A DNA stretch of 64,000 bases from Mesorhizobium amorphae CCNWGS0123 (GCF_001686985.1 NZ_CP015322.1:434001-498000); one strand, 5' to 3'. Shown: positions 9,613 to 20,025, counted from the stretch's first letter. Program-made: numbers and translations. The notes: generated by a model from the letters alone, not told the origin.

Positions 9613-10344
9613 ATGGGGGCCGAGTTCGACCGATTTCTCGAACAGGTTGATAGTGTTGCTCAATCCGAGCAGGTGTTCAACCTATTAGCTGCTTTTGCCT
9701 TGCATTTTGAGTGCCCATGGATTGCCTATGGCCCTCTTACACCCGACCAAAATTTCTTGAAGCCGGTCCGACGCGATCCGGGGGCCATGCTAAATTATCC
9801 CGATGAATGGCAGGAGCGCTGTTTCGAAATGGGTTATGACCGGATGGATCCCCTCATCAAGAAGAGTCGAAAGCGGGCAGGCGCCTTTCGATGGAGCGAG
9901 GTGTACAAAGATGCAAGCACGACTGAAGATGAACGGCGCGTTTTCGACGAGGCTGCGACGTTCGGCTTAAGGTCAGGCATTAGCGTTCCATTGCACGGCC
10001 CCGGCGGCAGGTTTGCGATCATGAGCTTTGCTCAAGCCTCGGACCGCGAATTCCAAAATAGAACAATCACCTACTTGCAATTTGCCGCGTTACATTTCCA
10101 TCTGAGGGTGGCGAAGTTCGCGAGTTCGAATGGCAGCGGCGAAGCTCCTGACCTTTCTCCAAGAGAAAAGGAGTGTATTCTGTGGACGGCGAGAGGAAAA
10201 TCGTCGTGGGAAATGGGAAAAATTTTAGGAATTTCCGACAACACCGTCAATTTTCACATAAAAAACGTGATGCGAAAACTGAACGCTGCTAGCAGAACGG
10301 TCGCTGCTATAAAAGCTGTAAATCTCGGAATAATCGAATTGTGA
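9613..10344 (+). CDS. LuxR-family quorum-sensing type regulator without an adjacent synthase
   Basis: From ATG at 9613 the protein has 243 residues, the normal LuxR size; an upstream in-frame start would add 67 unusual residues. The N-terminal domain keeps landmarks of acyl-homoserine-lactone binding proteins: WIAYG, YDRMDPL (the Asp-Pro pair), AFRWSEVY and GLRSGISVPLHG. The C-terminal HTH is LSPREKECILWTARGKSSWE followed by ISDNTVNFHIKNVMRKL. GGGGAAG lies just upstream. No luxI-type gene is visible nearby, so it is a solo regulator, or its synthase is elsewhere. IS debris flanks it on both sides, yet the frame is intact, which suggests selection. Confidence 0.85.
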   Translation: MGAEFDRFLEQVDSVAQSEQVFNLLAAFALHFECPWIAYGPLTPDQNFLKPVRRDPGAMLNYPDEWQERCFEMGYDRMDPLIKKSRKRAGAFRWSEVYKDASTTEDERRVFDEAATFGLRSGISVPLHGPGGRFAIMSFAQASDREFQNRTITYLQFAALHFHLRVAKFASSNGSGEAPDLSPREKECILWTARGKSSWEMGKILGISDNTVNFHIKNVMRKLNAASRTVAAIKAVNLGIIEL

Positions 10345-10429
10345 GAAGCGGCTTACCAGACTGAACTTTCATCCAGCGGCGATTAGAGTACCCGTGTTGG
10401 TTGCTCTGACCCCTGAAGAAGCAGGGAGC

Positions 10430-10806
10430 GGACGGGATTTGAAGCGGCTGAAGCAGCTTGAGGACGAGAACGGCAAGCTGAGGAAGGTCGCCGACCTGTC
10501 GCTGGACAAGGAGATGCTGCAGGACGTGATCCGCCGAAAACTGTGAGGCCTGGTCGCAACGCGAGCTGGTGGCGGAGACGTGCGGTGAGTGGGATGTGTC
10601 GATCCGGCGGGCGTGCCGCGTTCTTGAGTTCGACACTTCGGCCTACCCTACAAGTCCCGCCGCCGCGACCAGGCCGGCATCGAGGCTCGGATCAAGGACA
10701 TCTGCGCGACGCGTGTGCGCTATGGCTCCGGCGCGTCCATGTGATTGCTGAAGCGCGAAGGGTGGGACATCAACATGAAGCGGACCTATCGCATTTACAG
10801 GATTTA
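10430..10806 (+). pseudogene. IS3-family (IS407 type) transposase fragment, 5' part
   Basis: The sequence reads LKQLEDENGKLRKVADLSLD and KEMLQDVIRRKL, the orfA end, then in shifted frames the orfB start (ATRVRY, REGWDINMKRTYRIYR). It stops abruptly near 10806, where a recombinase fragment begins. Confidence 0.8.
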
Positions 10807-10809
10807 GCG

Positions 10810-11170
10810 CAACAGCACGTCCGGCGACATCATCGCGTCCGTCCGCCAACTGGTGCTCATCGCCAATGATGATCTGATTGCCAGCATCCTCAACCGCAAT
10901 GGACTGGTGACCGGCCGTGGCAATCGATGGACACGCGAACGGGTCACCGCGCACAGGTCGCATCATAAGATCCCTGTCTTCCGGCCGGCGCCAGACGGCA
11001 AAGAGCCATGGCTTAACCGGAACAAGGCGGTGCGCCTTCTCGGCGTTGCACCGAAGACCCTCAGGCTCGCCGCCGAGGCGGGCGAGATCGAAGGGGCTCA
11101 TCCCCTTGCCAGATGGTCCGTGGATCTTCAGCCGATCAACGCTCGGCGAACCGGCGGCTCAGAGCATTGT
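10810..11170 (+). pseudogene. C-terminal piece of a large serine recombinase, in reversed orientation
   Basis: The frame contains LIASILNRNGLVTGRGNRWT, VTAHRSHHKIPVFRP and KAVRLLGVAPKTLRLAAEAG, then DGPWIFSR in the next frame. These are the usual C-terminal segments of the rhizobial large serine recombinases whose N-terminal parts lie at 11.7-13.3 kb on the opposite strand. The recombinase pieces are therefore inverted relative to each other, or come from two copies. Confidence 0.7.
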
Positions 11171-11334
11171 TTGGCGTGCGCCGGCAAAACCCAAAATACC
11201 CCACGGGATCGCATCCAGATCAGCAAAACCTATTCACTTCAACGACATAGACAGATGGGTGTTATGAAACAGGATTTAAGTATCTGCGCCAATCCTCCAA
11301 CTTTTCGGCGGCGTCGGCAAGGGTCAGGAACCAG

Positions 11335-11720
11335 TGGGCGTTCAGGCGTTACGCTCGACTTCAGCCGGCCGGGAAAGCCCACCGACAACGCCTACATCGA
11401 AGCCTTCAACGACCGCTTCCGGGCGGAGTGCCTCCAAATGAGGAACAAGACGAACAAGCGGCGCGTAAAGGCGAAGCTTCGGGAAGATCGCCAGGAGGCC
11501 ATTGGCCTGAACGACGTTTGGGCGATAGACTTCGTCCACGATCAGCTTCGCCACCGGCAAGAAGATCCGTGTCCTGACGGTCGTCGACACGTTCTCCCGC
11601 TATGTGCCTGTGCTCGACCCGCGGTTTAGCTATCACGCCGAGGACGTGGTCAAAGCACTTAAGCAGGTCTGCCCTCGCATCGGATATCCGAAGACGCGAA
11701 GGACGCTTCGGCAGGCGCAG
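11335..11720 (+). pseudogene. IS3-family transposase fragments joined out of order
   Basis: The stretch reads VTLDFSRPGKPTDNAYIEAF (late catalytic region), directly followed by RNKTNKRRVKAKLREDRQEA and NDVWAIDFVHDQL (earlier region), then with a frameshift RYVPVLDPRFSYHAEDV. The order is wrong for one transposase, so two copies were fused by deletion or recombination at about 11436. Confidence 0.8.
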
Positions 11721-11744
11721 TTCAGTATGGACGCCACCAACCCA

Positions 11745-13305
11745 ATGGATCAGGAGAACGATCTCTGACGCTTCGTCATCGATATCGGCGACCTCCCGGA
11801 TGACGGTGCGAACGATGCGCTTCTTGAGCCTTGCATCCGTCGTCGGCGCCGCCCACACAGCCTTGAGATTGGCGGCGAGCGCGGTGACGTGTATTGGCGA
11901 CAGAAGTGATGGCTCCGATGTCGAGGCAGCATGCGCGGCAATCCTGCTCTCGATCTCGCCGACACGCGTAAGCGCCCGGTTCCATCGCAACTCCAGTTCC
12001 GCCGCGACCAGCCGGTTCCGCGGATCGATGGCGTCGTATTGCCGGAACGCCCGATCGGCGCTGTAGCGTGCCGCCTCGAGATCGCGCATCAGAACATCGC
12101 GGACCTGATCGCGGCGACTGGCCGCTTGCGCTTCGGCCTCGACGGCCGCGGCTATCGCTCCCGGCTCGACAACCCGCAGAAGAGCTTCTTCGATGGCGTC
12201 GTCGACGCGTAGCCCGAAGCGATGCAACGCGGCTCGCCATTGTCAAGCAGACCACGCCAGCAGGAATAGCGCGGAATGTTGTGCTTGGTTCCCGTGTAGC
12301 GGACCGTCAGCTTGCGGCCGCAGCGCCGGCAGCGGACAAGGCCGGCGAGCAGAGCGTCGCCATGCTTGGGCGCCCCGTGATGCCGGCTCGTGGGCGCGTT
12401 GTCGCTCACCATCTTGCGGATCGCCCCCGCCCGTTCCCAGCTGACATAACCCCTCATGGAGATCCGGGATCAGCGCCAGCCATTCATCACGCGCCTTACG
12501 GCGGCTGCGCGAGCGAATGGGTGTTGCATCATATCCCGACGCAGCACGAGTCTTACCATAGGCGTAGGCGCCGCCGTAGATCGGGTATCATCCGGTGGAT
12601 GGTCGCATAGCTTGGCCTGCGCCAAACCACATCGCCATTGTTGCGCTTGGCAGGCAAATCCAGCCCATGCTCGAGGAACCAGAGCAGGGCCTGGCGGGCA
12701 CTGCCGAGTTCCGCCACCTTGTCGAAGACGAGAATGATGGCCGTCCTGGACACGGCGATCGGGATCCTTCTCAAGCTTGTCGCCGACCTTCACGAAGCCG
12801 ACCGGGGCTGTGACAATGAGCTCGCCGCGCCGGGCCTTCTCGTAGCGTGCCGACAGGGAACGCTGACGCAGAAGATCGAGTTCGCACTCGTTGAGGCTGC
12901 CCTTCAATCCCAGCAGCAGCCGGTCATTACCCTGACGCGGCGCATAGACCGTCTCCTGATCGACCAGCACGGTATCGACGACGCGGCACATCTCGATGAG
13001 CTGCTGCCAGTCACGGCTGTTGCGGGCGAAGCGCGATACTTCCCGCGCCGCGACCGCACCGACCTTGCCGAGGCAAACTTCGGCTACCATTCGGTCGAAT
13101 CCGGCACGTGTGACGCCGCCGAGCGACCGAGGTCTTCGTCGACCGTCTCGATGCGAGACCAGCCAAGCGCCGTCAGGCGATCGCGCATCGCATATTGCAG
13201 GGCGCTGCTCTCACGATTGTGGAGGACCTGATGGGCCGAGGATTGCCGAACATACAGGATCGCCTTGCGCTCCAGATGGTGCGGCCTGATCTTCTCAGAC
13301 ATCAT
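11745..13305 (-). pseudogene. Large serine recombinase (resolvase family), frameshifted
   Basis: From 13305 leftward: MMSEKIRPHHLERKAILYVR with the catalytic-serine context YVRQSSAHQV, then in another frame AREVSRFARNSRDWQQLIEM, then the zinc-ribbon segment RCRRCGRKLTVRYTG, then a coiled-coil-like region ending IVLLIHWVGGVHTELRLPKR. At least three frameshifts separate these parts and the C-terminus is missing. Enzymes of this type move large elements by site-specific recombination. This copy is dead. Confidence 0.8.
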
Positions 13306-13499
13306 GGCGGGCCTCCTGCCGTTCCCGAGCGAGGTCACCGTCGGCGTGGTCGAGGATCAGGCGGACCATCAGCTTCGTCAGGGTCCGGCGCGTCTCGGCG
13401 GGCAGTGTCTGCCATTGCGGCGTCTTGCTGCGTCTCGACAGCGTGCGGATTGGAGAACAGATCGAACTGGTACCTGGTGAGCTGGCGCGGCATGGACAT
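13295..13499 (-). pseudogene. Small protein preceding the serine recombinase
   Basis: It begins MSMPRQLTRYQFDLFSNPHA and, after a frameshift, continues as LPAETRRTLTKLMVRLILDH. This short ORF overlaps the recombinase start and belongs to the same mobile element. The function is unknown and the frame is broken. Confidence 0.55.
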
Positions 13500-13574
13500 C
13501 TCCCCGATTCGCGTCGTGAGCGCCCAATGCTGCGCTCGAATCTCGCATTTGCGATGGGGTGCCCGAAGCGGGTG

Positions 13575-13860
13575 CTACATCCTGCAGCAGGGTCGCCAAG
13601 GCGCGTAGCGCAGCAATATCGACATGGGAGCGGCGCCAACCTGCCAGGCGGCACTAGCCGCCCGATCAAACATCCAGGCTGGAATCTCCAGCCACCGATC
13701 GGATCCCCGACCAGAGAGGCTGCAACGGAAACCCTCTCTACCAGCCTTCTCGACCACCTCATGAATATGGGCCAGGCTCCCGGCCCAAGGATGCCACGGG
13801 TAGAAAAGCTCGTGCTCCGCGATCCCGTGGGCGTTCTGTCGTCGTGTTGTCTAACGAGGT
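13575..13860 (-). pseudogene. First accessory ORF of the serine recombinase element
   Basis: Minus-strand reading ELFYPWHPWAGSLAHIHEVV and LEIPAWMFDRAA resembles the hypothetical protein (form YAWHPWFG...HEVI) that I recall upstream of such recombinases in rhizobia. The reading frame is open for only part of the length. It is inferred to be a third gene of the same element. Confidence 0.5.
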
Positions 13861-14059
13861 GCGCCCGCATGGGGCGATCGGGCACAAGGCCCCGATCTCG
13901 TTGCTTAATCCCGATGGTGCCGCCAGCCCGCCATCGTGAGAAAGCCGGGAAACTCTACCTTCCGGCGGTCCAGAGAATGGTATCGGAGCAAAACGGCCAA
14001 GGCTCTAATCGCTGCTGGATGAATGTTCAGTGGCAGGTCAGGGGCGGACCATCCCACTA

Positions 14060-14135
14060 AATATGGGCGATGGACGTCTCAAACGCGAAGCGGCTGAAGG
14101 CCTTGGAGGCGGAGAGAACGCAACTTCAGGTCCAC
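14060..14135 (+). pseudogene. IS3 orfA fragment touching the oxygenase stop
   Basis: A short frame reads MDVSNAKRLKALEAERTQLQ, the conserved junction of IS407-type orfA. It ends within the last codons of the convergent oxygenase gene, so an IS insertion may have trimmed the end of that gene or its downstream region. Confidence 0.6.
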
Positions 14136-14968
14136 CAGAGAACAAGATCCGGGCGTGCGAATCCAAAGAAGCTGTTCAGCACCAGGCGAGGCCTTCCGTT
14201 GCCGGATTGACCGGTGACTCCGTGAACGAAACCGCCGTCGATCAGGGCGATATCTCCGGCCCTGAGCAGGAAATCGCGACAAGGAACGGCATCGAGATAA
14301 GCTGTCGAGTAGGGATATCCTGTGGTCTCCACACCTTGCGACTTTCGATCGGTGACCGTCGGCTTATGGCTCCAGAGCCGCAGGTTGCCACCTTCCTCGG
14401 CCATGCTGGGATAAAAGTTGAGTGCTGCGACGGTGTTGTGCGCCACGGCAGAAAGCTCGTAATCGTCCCCGGCACATAAGACTTGAGCGACATCGTCGTG
14501 GGGGTCCAAGGAAAACGTGCCGCTGCCAGACCAGCTGAGAGCGCGACAGACATTAGCCTGACCCTGCGCCGAGCGTGCAAGTCCCAATTCAATGCCCTGC
14601 TTGTGAAGCTCGCGCTTCAAGGCGTCGAATAGTGATCGGACCGGATCAACCAAATTGCCAAAAAGGGCATCGACGTACGGCCGCGCAGTTTCCGAGTCTG
14701 TGAAATAGCTGGCTGCATCCTTCCTGTAGTGGGATGCGCCGACATATTGTCCGGGGACGCCATCTTTACGCTCCCTGCGACCGGGACTGTCAACAAAGTT
14801 CGCAGTGATTTCTTCCGCTAGTTCGGTGCTGAAAGCTTGCTTGACGTGCAGAGCGGTGATCTCACCTTTCAGGACGGACACGATTTCGGCAGTGCTGATT
14901 GAGCCAGTTCGCTCTCTGATTGTAGGAGCGGAGATGGTAGGCGCTTGAGATGCTTGGTTAGTGCCCAT
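14126..14968 (-). CDS. 2-oxoglutarate/Fe(II)-dependent oxygenase-like protein
   Basis: A 280-residue protein. A double-stranded beta-helix iron site is suggested by His157-x-Asp159 (in SLDPHDDVAQ), His249 (in GGFVHG) and a 2-oxoglutarate-binding arginine about 12 residues later (GRPRLVLNSFFG). Such enzymes hydroxylate or otherwise oxidise small molecules or amino acids. The start at 14968 overlaps the end of the aminotransferase gene by 11 bases, so the two are translated together and probably act in one pathway. The C-terminus abuts an IS3 relic, so the natural end may have been changed slightly. The substrate is unknown. Confidence 0.7.
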   Translation of the reverse strand: MGTNQASQAPTISAPTIRERTGSISTAEIVSVLKGEITALHVKQAFSTELAEEITANFVDSPGRRERKDGVPGQYVGASHYRKDAASYFTDSETARPYVDALFGNLVDPVRSLFDALKRELHKQGIELGLARSAQGQANVCRALSWSGSGTFSLDPHDDVAQVLCAGDDYELSAVAHNTVAALNFYPSMAEEGGNLRLWSHKPTVTDRKSQGVETTGYPYSTAYLDAVPCRDFLLRAGDIALIDGGFVHGVTGQSGNGRPRLVLNSFFGFARPDLVLWWT

Positions 14969-16217
14969 TGGCTTGCTCCTGTAGTGCGTGATCTAGGATG
15001 GCGATGCCATGATCGAGTTCTTCGTCAGTGATGGTTATCGGCGGTAGCACTTTGATGACGTCTCGATCTGGCCCTGAAGATTCGATCAGCAGGCCGTTTT
15101 CGAACGCGACATCGTGCACACGGGTGACAACAGCCTGGGAACGGAACTTGAGGCCGGCCATCAGACCGCGGCCGCGCTTTTGTTCGATGCAAGTGGGAAA
15201 TTTCGCAACCAGACGATCAAGGTGTTTTTGGACGTTGACGGCTGTCCGCTCGACGTCTGCAGTAAACTGCGCGTCGGACCACATTTTGCACATGGCCTCT
15301 GCCGTCACGAAAGCAAGATTATTGCCTCTGAAGGTCCCGCTATGTTCTCCGGGATTCCATACATCTATGTCGGGGCGAATCAGAACAATGGACAACGGGC
15401 TACCTGAACCGCTTAGGGATTTGGAAAGGCACACGATGTCGGGTTCGATTTTTGCGAACTCGAAGGAGAAGAAATTGCCCGTTCGTCCCGCTCCTGCCTG
15501 AATGTCGTCGACGATCAAAACAACGCCGTGCTTACGGCAAATGCGCTGAATTTCTGAGAGCCAAGCTGCAGAGGCGACGTTCATGCCGCCTTCAGCCTGG
15601 ATGGTCTCCAGAATGATTGCGGCCGGTTTTTCTATTCCGCTGCCTGGGTCGCCCAAGACGCAGTCGATGTAACCCGCGGAATCGAAGGTTTGGTTCGGAT
15701 AGCTATCGTAAGGGACGCGGATCACATCGTGACGGGCAACGCCGCCTAGCTCCTTGGTTGATGCCGAACCCGATACCGCCAGAGAGCCGAGCGACATGCC
15801 GTGGAAGGCATTTGTGAAAGCCATGACGCTCGAGCGACCGGTATATTTTCGGGCCAGTGCCAGCGCCGCTTCGTTAGCGTTTGTGCCGGTCGGGCCAGGA
15901 AACTGTATCTTGTAGGAAAGGCCTCTGGGTTTAAGGATCGAATCGACGAACACTTCAATGAAGTCACGCTTTGCTGCCGTATACATATCAAGAGACAAAA
16001 TAATGTTATCACCGACGAGATATTCAATTGCCGGAGCCATAATGGTCGGGTTGTTGTGTCCGTAGTTGAGGGCGCCAGACCCAACAACGAAATCAATATG
16101 AGGTTTACCCGTCTCGTCCCAGATTGTCGCCCCAAGTGCCTTGGTAAAGACTGTAGGAAACGACCGCCCATAGCGACGAACATTGGACTCATGATTGGTG
16201 AAAGCGTCGGTATTCAT
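14958..16217 (-). CDS. Class III aminotransferase (diaminobutyrate aminotransferase-like)
   Basis: A 419-residue PLP enzyme. It shows GPTGTNANEAALALARKYTG near residue 108, the cofactor aspartate in LIVDDIQAGAGRTG (about 237) and the Schiff-base lysine in CLSKSLSGSGSP (Lys266). The pattern is closest to EctB-type diaminobutyrate-2-oxoglutarate aminotransferases. ATG at 16217 was chosen for its GAGGGA ribosome site; a long upstream extension lacks family features. No ectA or ectC lies nearby, so ectoine is not the product. It is the first gene of a two-gene unit with the oxygenase. Confidence 0.82.
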   Translation of the reverse strand: MNTDAFTNHESNVRRYGRSFPTVFTKALGATIWDETGKPHIDFVVGSGALNYGHNNPTIMAPAIEYLVGDNIILSLDMYTAAKRDFIEVFVDSILKPRGLSYKIQFPGPTGTNANEAALALARKYTGRSSVMAFTNAFHGMSLGSLAVSGSASTKELGGVARHDVIRVPYDSYPNQTFDSAGYIDCVLGDPGSGIEKPAAIILETIQAEGGMNVASAAWLSEIQRICRKHGVVLIVDDIQAGAGRTGNFFSFEFAKIEPDIVCLSKSLSGSGSPLSIVLIRPDIDVWNPGEHSGTFRGNNLAFVTAEAMCKMWSDAQFTADVERTAVNVQKHLDRLVAKFPTCIEQKRGRGLMAGLKFRSQAVVTRVHDVAFENGLLIESSGPDRDVIKVLPPITITDEELDHGIAILDHALQEQANGH

Positions 16218-18828
16218 TCTGGGGTTCCCTCGGCGCGTAGGCGTAGCGTTCGACGCGAAAGTGATAAAAATGCGTTTGGTACTTTCCAGCGTCGTCCCCC
16301 TGCTCTCCATGCGATCTCTCTGGGTCGACCTGCTGGGACAAATGGTTTCTAGAGTTCTCGGGCAAGCACCGATACTACAGCATCTGGTAGTTGACGCTCT
16401 CGCTCGCGCCCGCGAAGCGCCCTGCCGGTCAGCATAGTCCGAAGTGACCATCGGCTTCGACTATGGGCAGCGGCATCGAATCGACCTCGCCGTCCGACCG
16501 CGCCTCTCCAGGGCATTCGAAGAGACTTTCCCGCCTGGCATGACCGATTGCGCAGGAACCATCTGATTGATATGGCCGTGGTCGGCCAAGTCAGCGATAT
16601 CGCACTGAAGCGGGACGTCGAGATCGAGACGAAAGCGAGCAGCCAACCAAGTACCTTCGTGCCTGGCCGCAACCTACTGTTTCTCGACTTCGCGGCCGAC
16701 GTATTGCCGGAAGCGCGCGAAGCACGTCGTCACTTGCGTCTGCCGAGACGGATCATTCGGGTTACCCGGGACTGCCGGGATGCTTCATTTGGGCGATCCA
16801 ACTTGCCCTGGCCCTTGGGCTGGAACCGTTTCGATATTCACACGCCGCTCATCGGAATTGACAAAGCGCAGACCCGGCCGCTGGCGGAGCGACTGCGAGG
16901 CAAGGCGCTGGTGAAGCTATCCGCGAGAGAACTCACAACGCTATCGCGGAGACCGCCGGCACAGGCATGTCTGAGGGTCGGTTGTGGGTCCGGCCCAGCG
17001 TGTAGTCTTCACGGAGCGGGGTGGGAGACATTCCGACACCACAAAGCGACGCCGGAGGTCGCCCATGAGGCGATGTGAGCGTGCGCGTCGGCACGCTTCC
17101 TTTTCTTGGGCTTGCCGTGTGTGCCAAGCAACTGACTCACCGAGAACGTAGGGACCGTCATTTCCTGTCGCCTCGATCGCAAGAATCCTCTCAGAAGGTG
17201 GCAACGCGCATTGTAGCAATGCTGCTCGTAGCAATGCAGCGAAACTTGGCGAGCGGCTGGGTTCGGGACAAGCGTGTTTCTGACCGTTGCCAGCTCTGCG
17301 ACCTACCCTTGCTGCGAGTGACGCCAGTGAGTCGGGCGGCACGTTGACCGGTCTCTTGGTCGATGCCTCAATCCAGCCGCCATCAACACGCCGAAAGGGA
17401 AGACAAGCGGGTGCAGACCGTCTCGATCCATGACGGCGAGTTCGAGATCCGGTCGAAGGGTGCGCTGGAATCCGTTTCCACATGCGTCTGGATACATTGC
17501 TGAATCGCTCTTCACATTGATCCGGCTCAAGACGATGCGAAAAGTGTGCGCCAAGCGGAGGAGCCGGCACGAGCATACGGGCGTACCTCTATCGGGTTTC
17601 ATGTTTGATCCGCCGCATACTGGCACCGAGGGCGTGAGGCAACCTGCCGCGATGCGGTCACAGAACACATTGAGGCCAAGCAAAATCAGGGAATAGACTC
17701 TACCGAGCGCGGTTCGCGTGAAAACAGGTGGAGACAATCGTGCGACCCTTTTGAAAAGCGCTGGCCACAAACACGCAGGGTGTGGAGACAATTCGCTCAC
17801 ATGGACCTGGTCATGGAGCGAGCGGGGGTCGACATCAGCAGTAGCGGCTCGCAAAGCCTGTGGCGCTGCTCTCGCGCAGGCACGAGACAAGTGCTTGTCT
17901 TGCACATTGGACCGCGAATGCCGGAACTGGTTCAAGACCCCCGAAGACTTGACCCGCCTACTCGAGTCCTGTCCGAACGCAAGCTTCTTCCGCGATTGCG
18001 CCCGGAAATCGCGCTGACGAGTTCCGGAATCCCGAGGTGACATTGAACTTTTGCGCGAACGCTGCCGGTCGCTGTGTATCGCCAGCTGCGGCCGCAGTCG
18101 AGCACAGATACGTCGTTACAAATTCAGCGCATTCAATAGGACCCCATGTTTCTCCTGACGATGCGCCAGCCTAAGGACGAGACCTTCCATTTTTGAGATC
18201 CGGTAGGTTTGAAGGCGGCACTCAGGGCAGCTAGCGCGGCCGCCGTTCGTCTTGCTGCGCACGTTTTGGCGACCATCGGCTCGGAATGGGGACCATGGAT
18301 CGGCGCGCAAAAAAGGGGCCCCTTCATTGATCTGAGGCGGTGAGCGCTCGCCGGGCGGAGCTGGTCCGGGTTGCGCAGCCCGAGCGAGCGCGCGGCATCG
18401 GCATTGAGCATTCGACCGTCCACCGCCGGGGCCTTGATTTTCACCGCGGCTTTCTGAAGCGGGGCAATCGGCGCAGCGGGCTGTCGGCGGCAGGCAGGCC
18501 GCATACGGACGAGATCTCTCAAGATTTGGGCCCGATGGATGTATCCCTACTCGTGTATTTTGCCCAAGTGATGATCCTTATCGAAACACGTCCCATCGCG
18601 TGAGCCATTAGAATGCCTAGTCCCAGACACGCGCCAGAATAACGAAGGTGGAGAACGCACGTGGATCACCCATCTCAAATTCAATCGCGGGATGAAGCGA
18701 TTTCATATCGCAACCAGGCCGCATGGCACGATAGAAAACAAATCATCGATCACTGATGAGGCGGCACAGCTTTACGGTCCCAGTGAATCTGTCTTCGGAT
18801 CGGTCCACGTCCTAAGGCCGGCATCCAC
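16218..18828. other. 2.6 kb of degenerate DNA
   Basis: I find no intact gene. Open frames on both strands are short and do not resemble known families, apart from the DUF6455-like fragment listed separately. It may contain worn-out IS or phage DNA. No sigma-54 promoter of good quality was found ahead of the aminotransferase. Confidence 0.5.
17775..18017 (+). pseudogene. DUF6455-like small protein, frameshifted
   Basis: One frame starts MDLVMERAGVDISSSGS; a second frame continues LAQARDKCLSCTLDRECRNW and ends CPNASFFRDC. Together these resemble the short cysteine-containing DUF6455 proteins of alphaproteobacteria (MDRM..GVD ... CxxC ... CPNxxFF). A single frameshift near 17850 would restore the gene. 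Function is unknown. Confidence 0.6.
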
Positions 18829-19689
18829 TCAGCATGCGGACGCCGTTAGATGGGCATACTCGCACATCCTACAAAGCAGAAAGCCATCCATTCCATTCAT
18901 GCGATCGACGATTTCGCAAAAAACGGATCCTTCGAAGAGATCTTCGTATTCGTCGCGCAGAAGGTTGCCCAATACGTGGCGCCGTTCAAAATCCATGCAG
19001 CAGAGCGTGACGTCACCGTTTGGGAGAAGAACATTGCGATGATGCCGTTCCTCAACGCATGTCAGCGCTCCGGCGACTGGCTGCCGCGGTTCGACGATGT
19101 TAGGATCGACGCTTCCACCCCTGCTACTCAGAGGTCGCGCGCGAATGAGCGCTTCGGCGGGGATTAACTCGATGATATCGGGATGGACCTCGCCCAGGAC
19201 TACGAACCGAATGGTGGCAATGTCTGCGTCGACCAGTTGACGAATCAAATCGAGATGCTTGTCTCCGACGAGGCGGCTATTCATGTGTGAGCCATCATCG
19301 AGAACATGGACCACGAATACCCTCGAGCGAAGCGCTTGCAAGCGTTGCAGATCTCGCCTCTTCATGCCTACAAGCGTCGTGAAAATCCGGATGCCATGGC
19401 CTCTGGCGTAAGCATGCTCCACCATTTCGGTGCAATCCGGATTGAGCCAAGGTTCGGAGTAGCCGGCAAAACTAATGTCGACGGAAGTCGGCACGCGGGC
19501 CAGACATCGCCTGAAATCTTCAAGACGAAGGTGCTTCAGAGGAGAGACTGCTCTTTGCCGGCGGGCGAACTTGTCCTGCGGACAATATGAACATCCGACG
19601 ATGCAACCTGTGGTCGTTGTTATTTCCAAAACCCTGCCGCCGGGGATGGCAGAACCCAATTCCTTTAAAATCACAGGATGCGACTCCAC
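18829..19689 (-). CDS. Radical SAM protein with SPASM-like C-terminus
   Basis: A 286-residue protein. The SAM-cluster motif CIVGCSYC is at residues 29-36 (Cx3Cx2C). Downstream cysteines (LTCVEERH, VTLCCMDFE, LLCRMCEYA) suggest an auxiliary iron-sulfur cluster of SPASM type. The start appears to be GTG at 19689, with only a weak ribosome site. Radical SAM enzymes of this shape modify peptides or small molecules. It lies alone between degenerate DNA and acdS, on the same strand as the aminotransferase set. No precursor peptide is evident. The family is clear, the role is not. Confidence 0.78.
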   Translation of the reverse strand: MESHPVILKELGSAIPGGRVLEITTTTGCIVGCSYCPQDKFARRQRAVSPLKHLRLEDFRRCLARVPTSVDISFAGYSEPWLNPDCTEMVEHAYARGHGIRIFTTLVGMKRRDLQRLQALRSRVFVVHVLDDGSHMNSRLVGDKHLDLIRQLVDADIATIRFVVLGEVHPDIIELIPAEALIRARPLSSRGGSVDPNIVEPRQPVAGALTCVEERHHRNVLLPNGDVTLCCMDFERRHVLGNLLRDEYEDLFEGSVFCEIVDRMNGMDGFLLCRMCEYAHLTASAC

Positions 19690-20025
19690 TTTTCTGATGC
19701 TCTTTAATAGGTCACTCCAGAATTCTAACCGAAAACAGTTAAAAGATTAAATTATTTTATAATGTTTTTCTCATTCGAATGTATTATATTATAATTCTCA
19801 CGGTATCCGCAAAAATATTATAATATTTGCATAATAAAAATGGCAGCGATTTTCTGATTTCCTTAGAGAATCTTGGTCGGCTTAAACCTTCCGAATGAAC
19901 TCTATCAACTTCGCGTTGGGCGGCGATCGACCGCCTCCTCCCTCGGTTTTCCGGTTGGCCGTCGAACGACCTTTGGGCGCATCGACGGCACGGGACAGGA
20001 CGGCGCGATGGCAATCTGTCGAGCG
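19690..20025. other. AT-rich intergenic region
   Basis: Positions 19740-19870 are markedly AT-rich compared with the rest of the window. It lies between acdS and the radical SAM gene and could hold the terminator of acdS and the promoter of the radical SAM gene. No clear hairpin or sigma-54 site was seen. Confidence 0.4.

Noticed and set aside
14958..16217. Ectoine synthesis locus
   Set aside because: The aminotransferase is EctB-like, but no ectA, ectC or ectD-type partner order is present.
17303..18043. Leftward open frame of 246 codons
   Set aside because: No family resemblance, and it is antisense to the DUF6455-like relic. Probably chance in GC-rich DNA.
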